Source: JAAURB01 sp049647265 (GTDB lineage: Bacteria; Cyanobacteriota; Cyanobacteriia; Cyanobacteriales; Microcoleaceae). Taken from it: a stretch of DNA of 64,000 nt. This document shows positions 35,094 through 44,243 of this stretch, piece after piece. The notes below the pieces were generated by a model. It did not search any database. It had not been told where the DNA came from and worked only from the letters and a program-made list of their open reading frames with translations. Both the position numbers and the translations under genes were made by a program. How positions within the stretch are numbered: the stretch's first letter is position 1; every line of letters begins with the position of its first letter. Location: NCBI GenBank assembly GCA_049647265.1, contig JBARXJ010000017.1, positions 124,001-188,000 of the forward strand, read 5' to 3'.

Positions 35094-37415
35094 TTAAAGA
35101 TTATTGAGTAAAAATGATCGTTTCACTCCAACCAGCACCAATGCTAATCCTATCGGGATAATCGGTATCCATATTCCCATCAGCAGGGCAATATAACCCA
35201 TTCCACCAATGATGATTAGACCGAACCCATCCAAAACTAAATAAAATGCTGTAGTATTCTTTTGTGAATTTAGAAATAATATGAATAGGGTTTCCCCGGT
35301 CACCGCACAGGCTAAAATCAAAACAAATTCTTTCCATTTTGGCAAGACTTGCAGTAAAGGACGGTCATCTTGAACCGCACTCAGAATTTGACTCACCATT
35401 TGTGCTTGAATAAATACGCCAGGAATGGATTTAATCGGTGAATACCCTAAACTGTAGGGAGTGAGAAAACCATCATCAATACTACGGGCTGTTGTGCCAA
35501 TTAAAATAATTTTATCTTGAATTAGCTGAGGATCAAAACGATTATTTAGAATATCACTCAAGGTAATGGTTTGAGCGGGCGCTTCTGAGGTACGATAATT
35601 CAACATCACTTGATATCCCCTGGCATCGAGTTGATGATAACCTGCCGTTGAGGGTTTAAGTTTATTAAAAAAGACCGAACCGATTTGATAGGTATGTCGA
35701 GACGTGCGTTGAAAAGGAATCGCTTCTGCGGTTAAATACTGGTAAGCAAGCTGATGACTAAAAGATTTATCTGTATTACATTGATCGTGATGACTCATCC
35801 CTAAAAACTGGCGGCGGACAATCCCATCAGGATCGATGGGGACATCACTAAACCCAACTTGTTGCAGTGGCACTTCATCTGGTGGCGGAATGGCAGGATT
35901 TTGTTCATCTCCCCCCATTTCACATACGACAATTAATGCTTGACTTTGTGATAACAATTGAGCCAACTTTTGCTGATTGGGTTGAACTGGAAACGGACGA
36001 TAAATATCTAAACCAATCACTCGAGGTTGATGTTGATTCAGTGTTTCTAATAACTGTTTTAGGGTTGTATCAGATAAAGAACCCCGTAATTCATCTGGGT
36101 TTTGAGCTTGAATATCGGCTTCAGTAACAGTTACAATTAGCAGGCGAGGATCGAGGGATTCTTCAGGACGTAAACGCATGAGCGTATCTAAAGCTTTGAG
36201 TTCCCAAGTTTGTAAAAGTCCTAACTGTCGCACCCCAACAATCATAGCCGTTATCATCAAACTGGCTGTTAATATTTTTCTGCAATATTGCCATCGAGAT
36301 AAGCGAGGAATGGCTGGCTGAGATTGAGGGTTTTGAATCGGTTGATACAGCTTTTTCCAGGTTAAATCGGTTTCTATTGGGTGCTGGAAAATCACCGGTA
36401 ACCAACTCACGCAAGGATATTCTGTCTCAAATTCATCGTGTAAACGTTCCCGTGCTTTTCGGACTGCAAAAGCAAACGAGTTACCATTGGCAAACGCGGC
36501 TAAAAAATATTTTAAAAAACTTTGAGCTACTTCATCTGGAATAATTTCTCGCATCAGAATCATTCTCGGCAAATGAATTTCTTGTAGCTCTTGCGCCAGT
36601 CCTAAGCCATCACAAGAATTGAAAATCGCTAATTTTAAACCAGATTCTACCGCTTGTTTTAAACCATACTTTAATTCACTTAATGTTAAACTTTCATGTG
36701 GATTGATATAAATTTTTCCTTGGTCGTTTTTCGTTTCACCATGTCCGGCAAAAAATAAAATATCCCAGTTATTTTCCCAAAGTTGAGTATTAATTTCACG
36801 GCGCGTCGGTTCAACTAAAAACACTAGCTCAACATTCGGTAAGCCTTCTAATAAACGCCGATCTTTGACAACATCGATTCCTTGACTATGACCGAGAATC
36901 GCTAAAATTCTAATCTGAGGATTGAGTGTCTTGGGAGTCGAAACCAATTGATATTCAGGTGTACTAAATATTACCTCTGCTGCCCGAGTTTCAATCCAGT
37001 CCCACAGATGCCAAGGGAGTTTTTGTAAGCAAGAATCAGAAGTCCGAATTAAGACCCGTACCGCTTGATTTAAACTAAAATAATCTCGCAGCTTACGGTC
37101 AATTCTTTTAAAGGCTGAAGCATCTAACCAAGCTTCAAATTGTTCTTGCAGTTGAGTGGCTGAATTGTGACAGATTTCAATGCGTCGGTTAACATATCCA
37201 TCTGTAACAATACTTTCCGGTTGTAAGCGGTAAGGTGCGCCAATCCGTCGATAGTTTTCCCAATGTTCTTGCGAGCAAGCAATCAGTTGAGGGTTGGGGG
37301 GTAAACCCCCTGTAATTTCAAGTTGTCGCTGATGTTGTGACCAGATTTCTAAAGTAACTTGAACCCCATGTTCTAAATCCCCTGCAAGCTTCAGGACAAC
37401 TTGCTGTTGTATCAT
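35094..37415 (-). CDS. CHAT-CHASE2 membrane protein
   Basis: 773 residues from ATG 37415, chosen because a strong GGGGGTGAG ribosome site sits 6-14 bases upstream; a TTG at 37439 lies right next to the previous stop. Domain order: N-terminal region (1-150), CHAT caspase-like protease (about 155-350) with His225 in FFAGHGE and Cys268 in IFNSCDGLG, a transmembrane helix (about 375-395), the extracytoplasmic CHASE2 sensor (about 400-690; LKALDTLMRLRPEESLDPRLLIVTV), then three C-terminal transmembrane segments. The layout puts a protease domain in the cytoplasm linked to an outside sensor. Middle gene of the operon with DUF1822 and DUF928. Signal and target unknown. Confidence 0.93.
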   Translation of the reverse strand: MIQQQVVLKLAGDLEHGVQVTLEIWSQHQRQLEITGGLPPNPQLIACSQEHWENYRRIGAPYRLQPESIVTDGYVNRRIEICHNSATQLQEQFEAWLDASAFKRIDRKLRDYFSLNQAVRVLIRTSDSCLQKLPWHLWDWIETRAAEVIFSTPEYQLVSTPKTLNPQIRILAILGHSQGIDVVKDRRLLEGLPNVELVFLVEPTRREINTQLWENNWDILFFAGHGETKNDQGKIYINPHESLTLSELKYGLKQAVESGLKLAIFNSCDGLGLAQELQEIHLPRMILMREIIPDEVAQSFLKYFLAAFANGNSFAFAVRKARERLHDEFETEYPCVSWLPVIFQHPIETDLTWKKLYQPIQNPQSQPAIPRLSRWQYCRKILTASLMITAMIVGVRQLGLLQTWELKALDTLMRLRPEESLDPRLLIVTVTEADIQAQNPDELRGSLSDTTLKQLLETLNQHQPRVIGLDIYRPFPVQPNQQKLAQLLSQSQALIVVCEMGGDEQNPAIPPPDEVPLQQVGFSDVPIDPDGIVRRQFLGMSHHDQCNTDKSFSHQLAYQYLTAEAIPFQRTSRHTYQIGSVFFNKLKPSTAGYHQLDARGYQVMLNYRTSEAPAQTITLSDILNNRFDPQLIQDKIILIGTTARSIDDGFLTPYSLGYSPIKSIPGVFIQAQMVSQILSAVQDDRPLLQVLPKWKEFVLILACAVTGETLFILFLNSQKNTTAFYLVLDGFGLIIIGGMGYIALLMGIWIPIIPIGLALVLVGVKRSFLLNNL

Positions 37416-37439
37416 TATGTTCTCACCCCCAATCTTCAA

Positions 37440-38366
37440 CTAGATTACAAAGGTTTCTACAACAAATGTATTTCCTAATACTACCTTAACAGTGAATATT
37501 TCTCCAGATTCTCCATTAAATTTTAACTGAATATTCTTACTGCTTCTGGCTTCAGCTTGCATCACTGTTTTTCCTGATTCATCTAATAGCATCAGTTGCA
37601 AGTGATGCGGTAGATAGACTTGCTGATTGGCCGGATATAACTCAACGCCGATTCCCATGTTTACCTCTGTTTTCGGCTGTAAACGCACCAGTAAGCCAAT
37701 TTGTTCGCCTGTGGGTTCTAAGTTAAACGTTTTGATCCGTTCTACGCCTAAGTCAGAATTAACCGCTGCCAAGGCATCTGAATTGAGACTTCGCCATGCA
37801 ATTTTTGGGGAAGAAAATAACGTTTCTATTCTGTCCCAACCGACTTCAAATGTATTTTTTAGCCATTGGTTGAGTTGAACTGCATTTTCAAGTTTACTCG
37901 CATATTGCAAAAAGAAATCTAGAGACTTGAACTGAGTTAAACAGACCTCTTCTGTTACAACTTTTTGTATAAATCCTAAAATCTTTGCTTGGGTTAACAT
38001 CGGATTGAGTTGAACTGCAAAATACCCTCGCCGACCATTCATCGACTCTAGAGGAATAGAAACAATTTGTTCTTCAGCACAGACTGGACGACACTCAAAT
38101 TTACCTAAATGTAAAACATTTAAATCAGCGATATCACTAAACTTTTGAATCATCGGATCAAAACTATCGCTCGATTTACAATCGGGTTGAAATCCCATAC
38201 ATTTTAAGTAAAAATTAACCGCATATACACTGAGCGTATTGAGGTAAACTTGTTGAGCTTTCGGCTGCTTGAGTTGTTGTTGACGAAACTGATCTGCAAT
38301 TTGATGTGCCTCTCTGGAGAGGGGTACAGTAAACGTTAAAGATTCCATAGTGTTGTTGATCTGCAT
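37440..38366 (-). CDS. DUF1822 protein
   Basis: 308 residues, soluble. The N-terminus (LTFTVPLSREAHQIADQFRQQQ) and QVYLNTLSVYAVNFYLKCMGFQPD (about 38-65) are the characteristic DUF1822 block. The C-terminal half is beta-rich (LEPTGEQIGLLVRLQP, VNMGIGVELYPANQQVYLPHHLQLMLLDESG). The stop lies 24 bp upstream of the next gene's ATG. Known only as a cyanobacterial family with no activity assigned. Position between a sigma-like factor and a CHAT sensor suggests it is an adaptor or substrate of the CHAT domain (inference). Confidence 0.88.
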   Translation of the reverse strand: MQINNTMESLTFTVPLSREAHQIADQFRQQQLKQPKAQQVYLNTLSVYAVNFYLKCMGFQPDCKSSDSFDPMIQKFSDIADLNVLHLGKFECRPVCAEEQIVSIPLESMNGRRGYFAVQLNPMLTQAKILGFIQKVVTEEVCLTQFKSLDFFLQYASKLENAVQLNQWLKNTFEVGWDRIETLFSSPKIAWRSLNSDALAAVNSDLGVERIKTFNLEPTGEQIGLLVRLQPKTEVNMGIGVELYPANQQVYLPHHLQLMLLDESGKTVMQAEARSSKNIQLKFNGESGEIFTVKVVLGNTFVVETFVI

Positions 38367-38395
38367 TGTTGAATCCTCTCTACACCCAATCTGTA

Positions 38396-39052
38396 CTAGT
38401 TCTTTAAATAGTCTTGAAAATAAGGTTTAAACTCCTTTAAACGCTTATTAAAAAACTCGCATAACGAAGAAACCGGTACATTCAGTTCAGAAGAAATTTC
38501 CTTCCATTTTTGATCTTGCCAAATTTTAGCTAATGCTAAAAATTGAAATGTGGCTCTCGGTTGTCCTTTGATGTGCTCTTTGGTAAATAAATTCCCTGGA
38601 TTTTCTTCAATTAACTTTTGTAGTTCTTGAGACTGTGAGATCTGTTCAGGCGCAGGAATAAAATGATTTAACGCCTCAATAGTTGGCGTTTGGGAGCCTC
38701 TTGCAATATGCGTAATACCTCGATTAATATATTGCTTAAAACTATCCGTAAATCGTTTACCCAGGAGAAAATTACACCAAGCCATCACATCTTGTTCTGG
38801 ATTATATCGGTCAATTTTTTGACAGATTTCCATCAATGTATTACTCAATGCTTCATTGTATAAATCCTCATAAAGACTAGAGTGATAAGGGAATGTCCGT
38901 TTTTGGGGAGAAGCCAAACGATTTGAATTTAAAATTTTATCCACTAATAAACTTAAAGCTTTCCGGCGCTCATAGCTCCGGGGGGGGTGCTGTTGAGCTT
39001 CTATTGCCAATTGGTTGAGTTGACAATCAATTGTGGTTTTCCCCTCGTTCAT
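38396..39052 (-). CDS. Sigma-70-like RNA polymerase sigma factor
   Basis: 218 residues, first gene of the operon (29 bp before DUF1822). The region-2-like part (about 60-115, LYEDLYNEALSNTLMEICQKIDRYNPEQDVMAWCNFLLGKRFTDSFK) and the region-4-like helix-turn-helix (about 175-212, LAKIWQDQKWKEISSELNVPVSSLCEFFNKRLKEF) support a small, divergent sigma-70 family protein. The start ATG 39052 has no competing codon. It may direct transcription of its own operon. It could instead be a DNA-binding protein that has lost sigma activity. Confidence 0.75.
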   Translation of the reverse strand: MNEGKTTIDCQLNQLAIEAQQHPPRSYERRKALSLLVDKILNSNRLASPQKRTFPYHSSLYEDLYNEALSNTLMEICQKIDRYNPEQDVMAWCNFLLGKRFTDSFKQYINRGITHIARGSQTPTIEALNHFIPAPEQISQSQELQKLIEENPGNLFTKEHIKGQPRATFQFLALAKIWQDQKWKEISSELNVPVSSLCEFFNKRLKEFKPYFQDYLKN

Positions 39053-39248
39053 TGTTCATTACCACCCGTAAAAAATGCTCTCATAGATCTTTTCTGTTGC
39101 CAGATCTGATTTTTTCGGAGATCTTGGGGTTTTTTACAAAATTTTAGATTGGGTTTTGCTGCTAATTTTAAATGCTTCCAGCTCGATAGTGATTTAAGAT
39201 GTTTGTTTGAAGCAACAACGATTAAAATTATTTAGAATTTTTGACAAA

Positions 39249-40541
39249 ATGATAACTTCTATTCCCCTCACCGATCTGGCAAAACAAACCCAGCAAGCCG
39301 CGCGAAAATTAGCCGTCCTCTCAACAGATACTAAAAATAAGGCCATTGAAGCTGTGGCGCAAGCCTTAGAAGCCGCTTCAGCCGAAATTGTGGCAGCAAA
39401 CCTTGCCGACTGTCGTCAAGCCGAAGCTGATGGCATTGCCAAACCCCTGTACAATCGTTTAAAAATGGATGAGGTTAAGTTACAAGGCGCGATCGCAGGC
39501 TTACGCAATGTGGGCTCATTAGCCGATCCGGTGGGAACAATACAACTTCATCGAGAATTGGATACGGGCTTAATTCTCAAGCGCTTAACTTGTCCGTTAG
39601 GCGTGTTGGGCGTGGTGTTTGAGGCGCGTCCCGATGCAGTGATTCAAATTTCAGCTTTAGCCATTAAATCAGGCAATGGCGTGATTTTAAAAGGCGGAAA
39701 AGAAGCAACTCAATCTTGTCAAGCTTTAGTTAAAGCCATTCAAACTGGATTATCTCAAACCGCTATTGATCCGGATGCGGTACAACTTTTAACCACAAGA
39801 TCAGAAATTATTGAGTTATTAAAGTTAGATCAATATGTGGATTTAATTATTCCCCGTGGATCGAATTCTTTTGTACAATTTGTTCAGGATAATACTCGAA
39901 TTCCAGTGCTGGGTCATGCGGATGGGATTTGTCATGTTTATGTGGATAAACAGGCAGATTTAGCTAAAGCGATTGCGATTACAGTGGATGCTAAAACTAA
40001 CTATCCAGCCGCTTGTAATGCGGTTGAAACCTTGTTAGTTCATACCGATATTGCTGCTGAATTTTTACCTCAAGTTGTGACCGCTTTGCAACAGCATAAA
40101 GTTGAATTACGCGGGGATAAACAGACCTGTAAAATTGTTTCGATTGAGGCGGCAACGGATGACGATTGGTCAACAGAATACAATGATTTAACCCTTTCAA
40201 TTAAAATTGTTGAGGATTTAGAGGCTGCTATTACTCACATTAATACCTATGGTTCTCAACATACAGAGGCTATTATTACAGAGGATAAAACGACTGCCGA
40301 AACCTTTATGAATTTTGTTGATGCTGCCGGAGTTTTTCATAATTGTTCGACTCGATTTGCCGATGGATTTCGCTATGGATTTGGCGCAGAAGTGGGCATT
40401 AGCACTCAGAAAATGCCTCCTCGCGGCCCGGTTGGACTGGAAGGATTAGTCACTTATAAATATCAAGTTATTGGAGAGGGTCATATCGCCGCCACCTATT
40501 CAGGACAGGATGCTAAACCGTTTACCCATCGCGATATTTAG
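39249..40541 (+). CDS. proA: Gamma-glutamyl phosphate reductase
   Basis: Reduces gamma-glutamyl phosphate to glutamate 5-semialdehyde with NADPH, the second step of proline synthesis. 430 residues from ATG 39249 (MITSIPLTDLAKQTQQAARKLA), the length of typical ProA. A TTG at 39207 would add an unconserved leader. The aldehyde-dehydrogenase-like fold shows VFEARPDAVIQISALAIKSGNGVILKGGKEA (about 120-150) and the catalytic-cysteine region NYPAACNAVETLLVH (about 250); ADGFRYGFGAEVGISTQKMPPRGPVGLEGLVTYKY closes the C-terminal side. Not linked to proB here. Confidence 0.97.
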   Translation: MITSIPLTDLAKQTQQAARKLAVLSTDTKNKAIEAVAQALEAASAEIVAANLADCRQAEADGIAKPLYNRLKMDEVKLQGAIAGLRNVGSLADPVGTIQLHRELDTGLILKRLTCPLGVLGVVFEARPDAVIQISALAIKSGNGVILKGGKEATQSCQALVKAIQTGLSQTAIDPDAVQLLTTRSEIIELLKLDQYVDLIIPRGSNSFVQFVQDNTRIPVLGHADGICHVYVDKQADLAKAIAITVDAKTNYPAACNAVETLLVHTDIAAEFLPQVVTALQQHKVELRGDKQTCKIVSIEAATDDDWSTEYNDLTLSIKIVEDLEAAITHINTYGSQHTEAIITEDKTTAETFMNFVDAAGVFHNCSTRFADGFRYGFGAEVGISTQKMPPRGPVGLEGLVTYKYQVIGEGHIAATYSGQDAKPFTHRDI

Positions 40542-40570
40542 GGGCTATTTTGTTGACAAATTACATCGAT

Positions 40571-40635
40571 GGTGCGTGACAGTCACGCACCCTACAATCT
40601 GTCATCTCGTGCGTCATTCCCGTGTAGGCGGGAAT
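40571..40635. repeat. Two REP-like palindromes after proA
   Basis: GGTGCGTGAC (40571-40580) is followed after one base by its complement GTCACGCACC (40582-40591). ATTCCCG (40616-40622) pairs with CGGGAAT (40629-40635) in a TCATTCCCGTGTAGGCGGGAATCC context, a form of the dispersed repeats found in many bacteria. Both lie between convergent genes and could act as bidirectional terminators or mRNA ends. Confidence 0.75.
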
Positions 40636-40657
40636 CCACAAAAATCTATGTCTTAAT

Positions 40658-41146
40658 TCACTTATTTTCTGCTATGGATACAATCTCTTCCGCTATAAAT
40701 TGATGCTGCTGATCTAAACACCAACTGCGAAGATCAGCCGCTTTTTTCTGTTGTACAGAAACAATAATATAAGAATATCCCAGCCACGCACACACTCGAT
40801 CAAATTCTGAGGGAATGGCAGTATGATCGGGATGGGAATGATAAATCCCAATAATTGAAAGTTGACGGTCGCGTCCTTGTTTTTGAGCGTTTAATAATGC
40901 TTCGGGTGCAATTGTATACCGTCGTTCTGTTGTTGTTAATTGTTGATGAGTTGTTTCGAGTAATTCAAAATGATCGGCAGTTTCTTGATTCCAGGCATTT
41001 TCTGTCGGTATAATTTCTACTAAACTTTTACGATCTTCTGCTTCTAAATACCCCATTAGGATACCGCAACATTCATTTGGATACGCTTGTTCGGCGTGGG
41101 TACAAATTTGATTTAACAGTTGTGGAGAAACTTGTAAAATAGACAT
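40658..41146 (-). CDS. JAMM/MPN-family metalloprotease (M67)
   Basis: 162 residues from ATG 41146; a TTG adds one Met upstream. The zinc-dependent isopeptidase motif is complete: Glu in NECCGILMG (about 24), and HSHPDHTAIPSEFD (about 105), which gives His-x-His followed by Ser and Asp. Bacterial members cleave ubiquitin-like or small peptide tags, or mature sulfur-carrier proteins. No sulfur-carrier gene is next to it here, so the substrate is open. Cytoplasmic. Confidence 0.9.
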   Translation of the reverse strand: MSILQVSPQLLNQICTHAEQAYPNECCGILMGYLEAEDRKSLVEIIPTENAWNQETADHFELLETTHQQLTTTERRYTIAPEALLNAQKQGRDRQLSIIGIYHSHPDHTAIPSEFDRVCAWLGYSYIIVSVQQKKAADLRSWCLDQQHQFIAEEIVSIAENK

Positions 41147-41245
41147 CAATAGATTATATTAGAGTATGATTATACTAAAACAACTGCTAAGATATTTATA
41201 GGTTTTTTCTGCTTCAGAAATACTGTATATAAAAGGCTATCATTA

Positions 41246-41962
41246 TCAACGAAAATTGTAGCCATATCGGGAATAAGTGGTTTCAAAATCATCAATCCAA
41301 GCCATTTGTTTTTCACCCTTTTGATTGGCTTGCCAAATTCTGCCAGTGGTTACATCTAAACAAGTTAACCAACCCTCGCCATACACCCAAGTATCGATAC
41401 AAATAGCATGACCAATATTAATCGGTTGACCGCTTTTTTGACTGGTATGACCACAAACCATCGTTTTACCCGAACAATGGGGTGCCGGATTTCTAAACTT
41501 TTGCCAAAATAACATTCGTTCCGGTTGTTGATTTAATGGTAAATTAGGATAAGCATTGGCATGAACAAAAAAGTGGGATGTTGTTTCCCACCAATCTCGA
41601 CAGATATTTTCTAAAAAATTCCAATGTTGCGCCGGAATGTTTTCGATGACTCGATGTTGTCCTGCTTTTGTATAAGAAGCCAGAGTATTTTCACCACCAC
41701 ACACTAACCAGTGATATAACTCATTACCATCCCCACCCCTGGCACGAAGCATCATCTGTTCATGATTTCCTCGCAACGCTACCAGTTGTCCTCGGCGGTG
41801 TAACTCAATCAGTCGGTCGATCACGCCCTTGGAATCTGGCCCCCGGTCAACATAATCTCCCAATGTCACAATCCGATCTTGAGGCTGCGGATTAACCATT
41901 GCCATCAGCGTATCAAATGCCGTTGAACAACCATGTATATCGCCAATGGCAAGTATTCTCAT
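41246..41962 (-). CDS. Calcineurin-like metallophosphoesterase (PrpA/ApaH type)
   Basis: 238 residues from ATG 41962 (MRILAIGDIHGC). A longer frame to 41995 would overlap the upstream gene. Metal ligands are all visible: GDIHG (about 7-11), GDYVDRG (about 36-42), RGNHEQ (about 64-69), and a C-terminal VCGHTSQKSG. This is the pattern of serine/threonine-type protein phosphatases and symmetric diadenosine-tetraphosphatase-like enzymes. Either activity is possible. Lies 17 bp downstream of the L,D-transpeptidase gene on the same strand, so probably co-transcribed. Confidence 0.9.
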   Translation of the reverse strand: MRILAIGDIHGCSTAFDTLMAMVNPQPQDRIVTLGDYVDRGPDSKGVIDRLIELHRRGQLVALRGNHEQMMLRARGGDGNELYHWLVCGGENTLASYTKAGQHRVIENIPAQHWNFLENICRDWWETTSHFFVHANAYPNLPLNQQPERMLFWQKFRNPAPHCSGKTMVCGHTSQKSGQPINIGHAICIDTWVYGEGWLTCLDVTTGRIWQANQKGEKQMAWIDDFETTYSRYGYNFR

Positions 41963-41978
41963 TGCTCTGAGTGAGGTG

Positions 41979-42485
41979 CTAATCATGTACAACAACAGGT
42001 GTGCCTACAGAAGCCCATTTAAACAACCACTCTGCATGGTTTACTGCTACATTCGTGCAGCCATGACTGACAGGTGTCCCAAATCTATTATGCCAATAAG
42101 CTCCGTGAATTGCCATGCCACCATCATAGTACATCGTGTAGGGAACATCTGGCACATCATAACCGGGGCCACTCATGCGGGCGACTTCATATTTAGTTTG
42201 TACGGCAAATGTTCCGAGGCGAGTGGGGGTAGAGGCTTTCCCAGTGGATACAACGACCGCATAAACAACCTGATTTCCTTCCCAAGCAATCAATCGCTGT
42301 CGAGATAAATCAATTTCTATCCAGCGTTCACTCGACTGTTGTAAGTCTAGCATTCGATAAGCCACTAAATCGCGAAATTCAATGGCCCGAATGGGGGTAG
42401 CGGTTTGTAGTCCCAGGGTTAAACTAATACCGAGACTTAGCATCGAAGCTGTTAGATGACGTAAAGGGCGATTAATTAGTTTCAT
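41979..42485 (-). CDS. L,D-transpeptidase (YkuD domain)
   Basis: 168 residues. The N-terminal signal segment (LTASMLSLGISLTLGLQTATPIRA) directs it to the periplasm. The YkuD domain starts at WIEIDLSRQRLIAWEGNQVVYA (about 56) and ends with the catalytic motif IHGAYWHNRFGTPVSHGCTNVAV, which contains the conserved His, Ser-His-Gly and Cys. It makes 3-3 peptidoglycan cross-links or attaches proteins to the cell wall. Start ATG 42485 is preceded by GAGGAATG-like Shine-Dalgarno on the minus strand. Confidence 0.93.
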   Translation of the reverse strand: MKLINRPLRHLTASMLSLGISLTLGLQTATPIRAIEFRDLVAYRMLDLQQSSERWIEIDLSRQRLIAWEGNQVVYAVVVSTGKASTPTRLGTFAVQTKYEVARMSGPGYDVPDVPYTMYYDGGMAIHGAYWHNRFGTPVSHGCTNVAVNHAEWLFKWASVGTPVVVHD

Positions 42486-42756
42486 CGTTCATTCCTCACA
42501 AGATTCTATTTGGAAGCTGTATTTCTTTTATACTACTCAAAACGGCTTTGTAGGTTAAAAAAACATAATTTTATCCTCACTTCAGTTTTTATCAAATTTT
42601 TATTATTGTTTATTGTTAAGCCAACTCAATCATTCTATAACTTATATCCAGCGCCTATACCTTCTGATTGGCTTCAGCTCAATTGGTGGTTTTTATAAAT
42701 CGTTAGTAATATAGAAACAGAAGATAAATGATTTTTATCTAACTTTGGAATAAAAC

Positions 42757-43380
42757 ATGAATCAAGTTAATCATAAATTGTTATGGCGATCGCTCTCCAC
42801 ATTTATAAGTATTGGATTTTTGAATTTATCTGGAATCATACCCCATGCGTTGGCGGAGCCTTGCGTTAGCAGTATCGCACTCTCCATCTCTCCTAAAGTA
42901 TTCGCTCAAAATATAGACAACCCAACACCCACTGTTGCCCCCTCTACACAAGTTCCCATGAGGTTAGAATTCGGAGAAGGAATGTATACAATGATTGTTC
43001 CTAACGAAGATTTAAGTCAGCCGGCTTATGGCGGACAACTCAGCTTCTATGATGTTCATCTCGCGAAAATGTTTGAAATGACCTACGATGATTGTCAACA
43101 GATGCAACGTGAATATGGTATGGATGCTGGCAGTAGAACTTGGTATTATATCGCTGAAAAGGATAACTTTGAGATCGGAAATGTTAATATTAGTTGTAGT
43201 TTAGCTTATGAAGTGGTTGAGACCTACGGTTTAGGAAAAGCTGAACCCACAGATGTGAAAAACTTTGTGGAATTTCAGGGAGTCCATACCGAAACTCGTT
43301 ATATTCCTGTTTTAGATATTACGGGTTCAAAAGTCTCACAGTGGAAAGATTTTATTTCTATGTTTGAACTCAATCAATAA
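42757..43380 (+). CDS. Secreted hypothetical protein
   Basis: 207 residues with an N-terminal signal peptide (FISIGFLNLSGIIPHALA, about 16-33; cleavage near HALAEP or FAQN at about 51). The mature part contains a Tyr-rich segment (DVHLAKMFEMTYDDCQQMQREYGMDAGSRTWYYIAEKD) and three Cys. I do not recognise the family. Nucleotides 42846-42879 carry a cyanobacterial dispersed repeat (see repeat entry) that falls in the signal-peptide/N-terminal part. Confidence 0.65.
   Translation: MNQVNHKLLWRSLSTFISIGFLNLSGIIPHALAEPCVSSIALSISPKVFAQNIDNPTPTVAPSTQVPMRLEFGEGMYTMIVPNEDLSQPAYGGQLSFYDVHLAKMFEMTYDDCQQMQREYGMDAGSRTWYYIAEKDNFEIGNVNISCSLAYEVVETYGLGKAEPTDVKNFVEFQGVHTETRYIPVLDITGSKVSQWKDFISMFELNQ
42846..42879 (+). 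repeat. Dispersed repeat within the coding region
   Basis: TGCGTTGGCGGAGCCT and TGCGTTAGCAGTATCGCA form two related halves, resembling the GCGTTAGCGGAGCC-type repeat families seen between genes in filamentous cyanobacteria. It is in frame with the surrounding ORF and encodes about 12 residues near the signal-peptide end. Confidence 0.55.
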
Positions 43381-43671
43381 TTGTTAAACAATAGACAATC
43401 AGTCAGACCAGAGACGGAAGTTAATCACTATCATTTTAACATTTAACTTTTGCTCTACACTATCAGCTTCCTTCTACCTTCAATCTATTGAAATTAGCAC
43501 GACCGCTGTGCAGAATTGACAACGAGGGCAAAACTTGAATGATACCCACAGTATCGAAGTCTACCAGCCAGCAGCGCAACCCATTAAACGGTTACGGTAA
43601 TACAGCCCATAGGAGGCAGAATGTTTCTACAAAAGTAAAGTTCTCAAGACTAACTTCCCTCTGATCTGATT

Positions 43672-44124
43672 TTAAACACTTTCTCGTTTTAATTTCCTTT
43701 CTTTAATCGATAAGAGATGTTGTTTGAGTAAGCGTAAAGCATCTTGATTGTCCTGTTGAGCGTACAATTCACTCGCATTGAGTAAATTAACAACACTATC
43801 ATCATCTTGAAGTAAATTAGCGTAGGCTAAGCCTCGGTTATGATAGGCTTGTGCTAAGCTGGCTTCCTGTTCAATGGCCTGGGTAAAGTAGTCTATTGCT
43901 TTGCGGTATTGTCCCGCTTGATAAGCATCTTTGCCTTCTTGGAATTGTACAGCAGCTTCAGTACCACTATCGGAGTCGGGTAAAGAAGTCGGAAGAGGGA
44001 GGGGTTCATCGAATAAGACGGAAACACTACCCTGTCCTTTGTAAGCATAGACCATCGACCCTATCCCTATCGAAGCAATTGTTCCAATCAAAATTAACCA
44101 AGTTAAGAAGTCGGCATTTTCCAT
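43672..44124 (-). CDS. TPR protein with N-terminal membrane helix
   Basis: 150 residues. The N-terminal helix (FLTWLILIGTIASIGIGSMVYAY, about 5-27) anchors the protein. A linker and two TPR-type helices follow (AVQFQEGKDAYQAGQYRKAIDYFTQAIEQEASLAQAYHNRGLAYANL, about 59-106), then a Lys-rich C-terminus. TPR proteins of this kind in cyanobacteria often aid photosystem or membrane-complex assembly, but nothing here shows a partner. The annotated frame starts with ATG at 44124. Confidence 0.8.
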   Translation of the reverse strand: MENADFLTWLILIGTIASIGIGSMVYAYKGQGSVSVLFDEPLPLPTSLPDSDSGTEAAVQFQEGKDAYQAGQYRKAIDYFTQAIEQEASLAQAYHNRGLAYANLLQDDDSVVNLLNASELYAQQDNQDALRLLKQHLLSIKERKLKRESV

Positions 44125-44243
44125 AACACAACGGATTTATTGTCAATATTTTTAATCAGACTGAACATCAAATTGTAAGTTTGGCAACAAAGTCTAGACC
44201 CCGTTTTGATAAACAATCAGATATCGAATTTTAAAAGCAACTT

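Noticed and set aside
42510..42698. 62-codon plus-strand ORF between the L,D-transpeptidase and the secreted protein
   Set aside because: No ribosome binding site, unusual composition and no recognisable family; probably chance in AT-rich DNA.
43381..43671. Possible small RNA in the gap before the TPR gene
   Set aside because: The stretch 43495-43620 is slightly GC-richer, but I could not find convincing pairing or a terminator.
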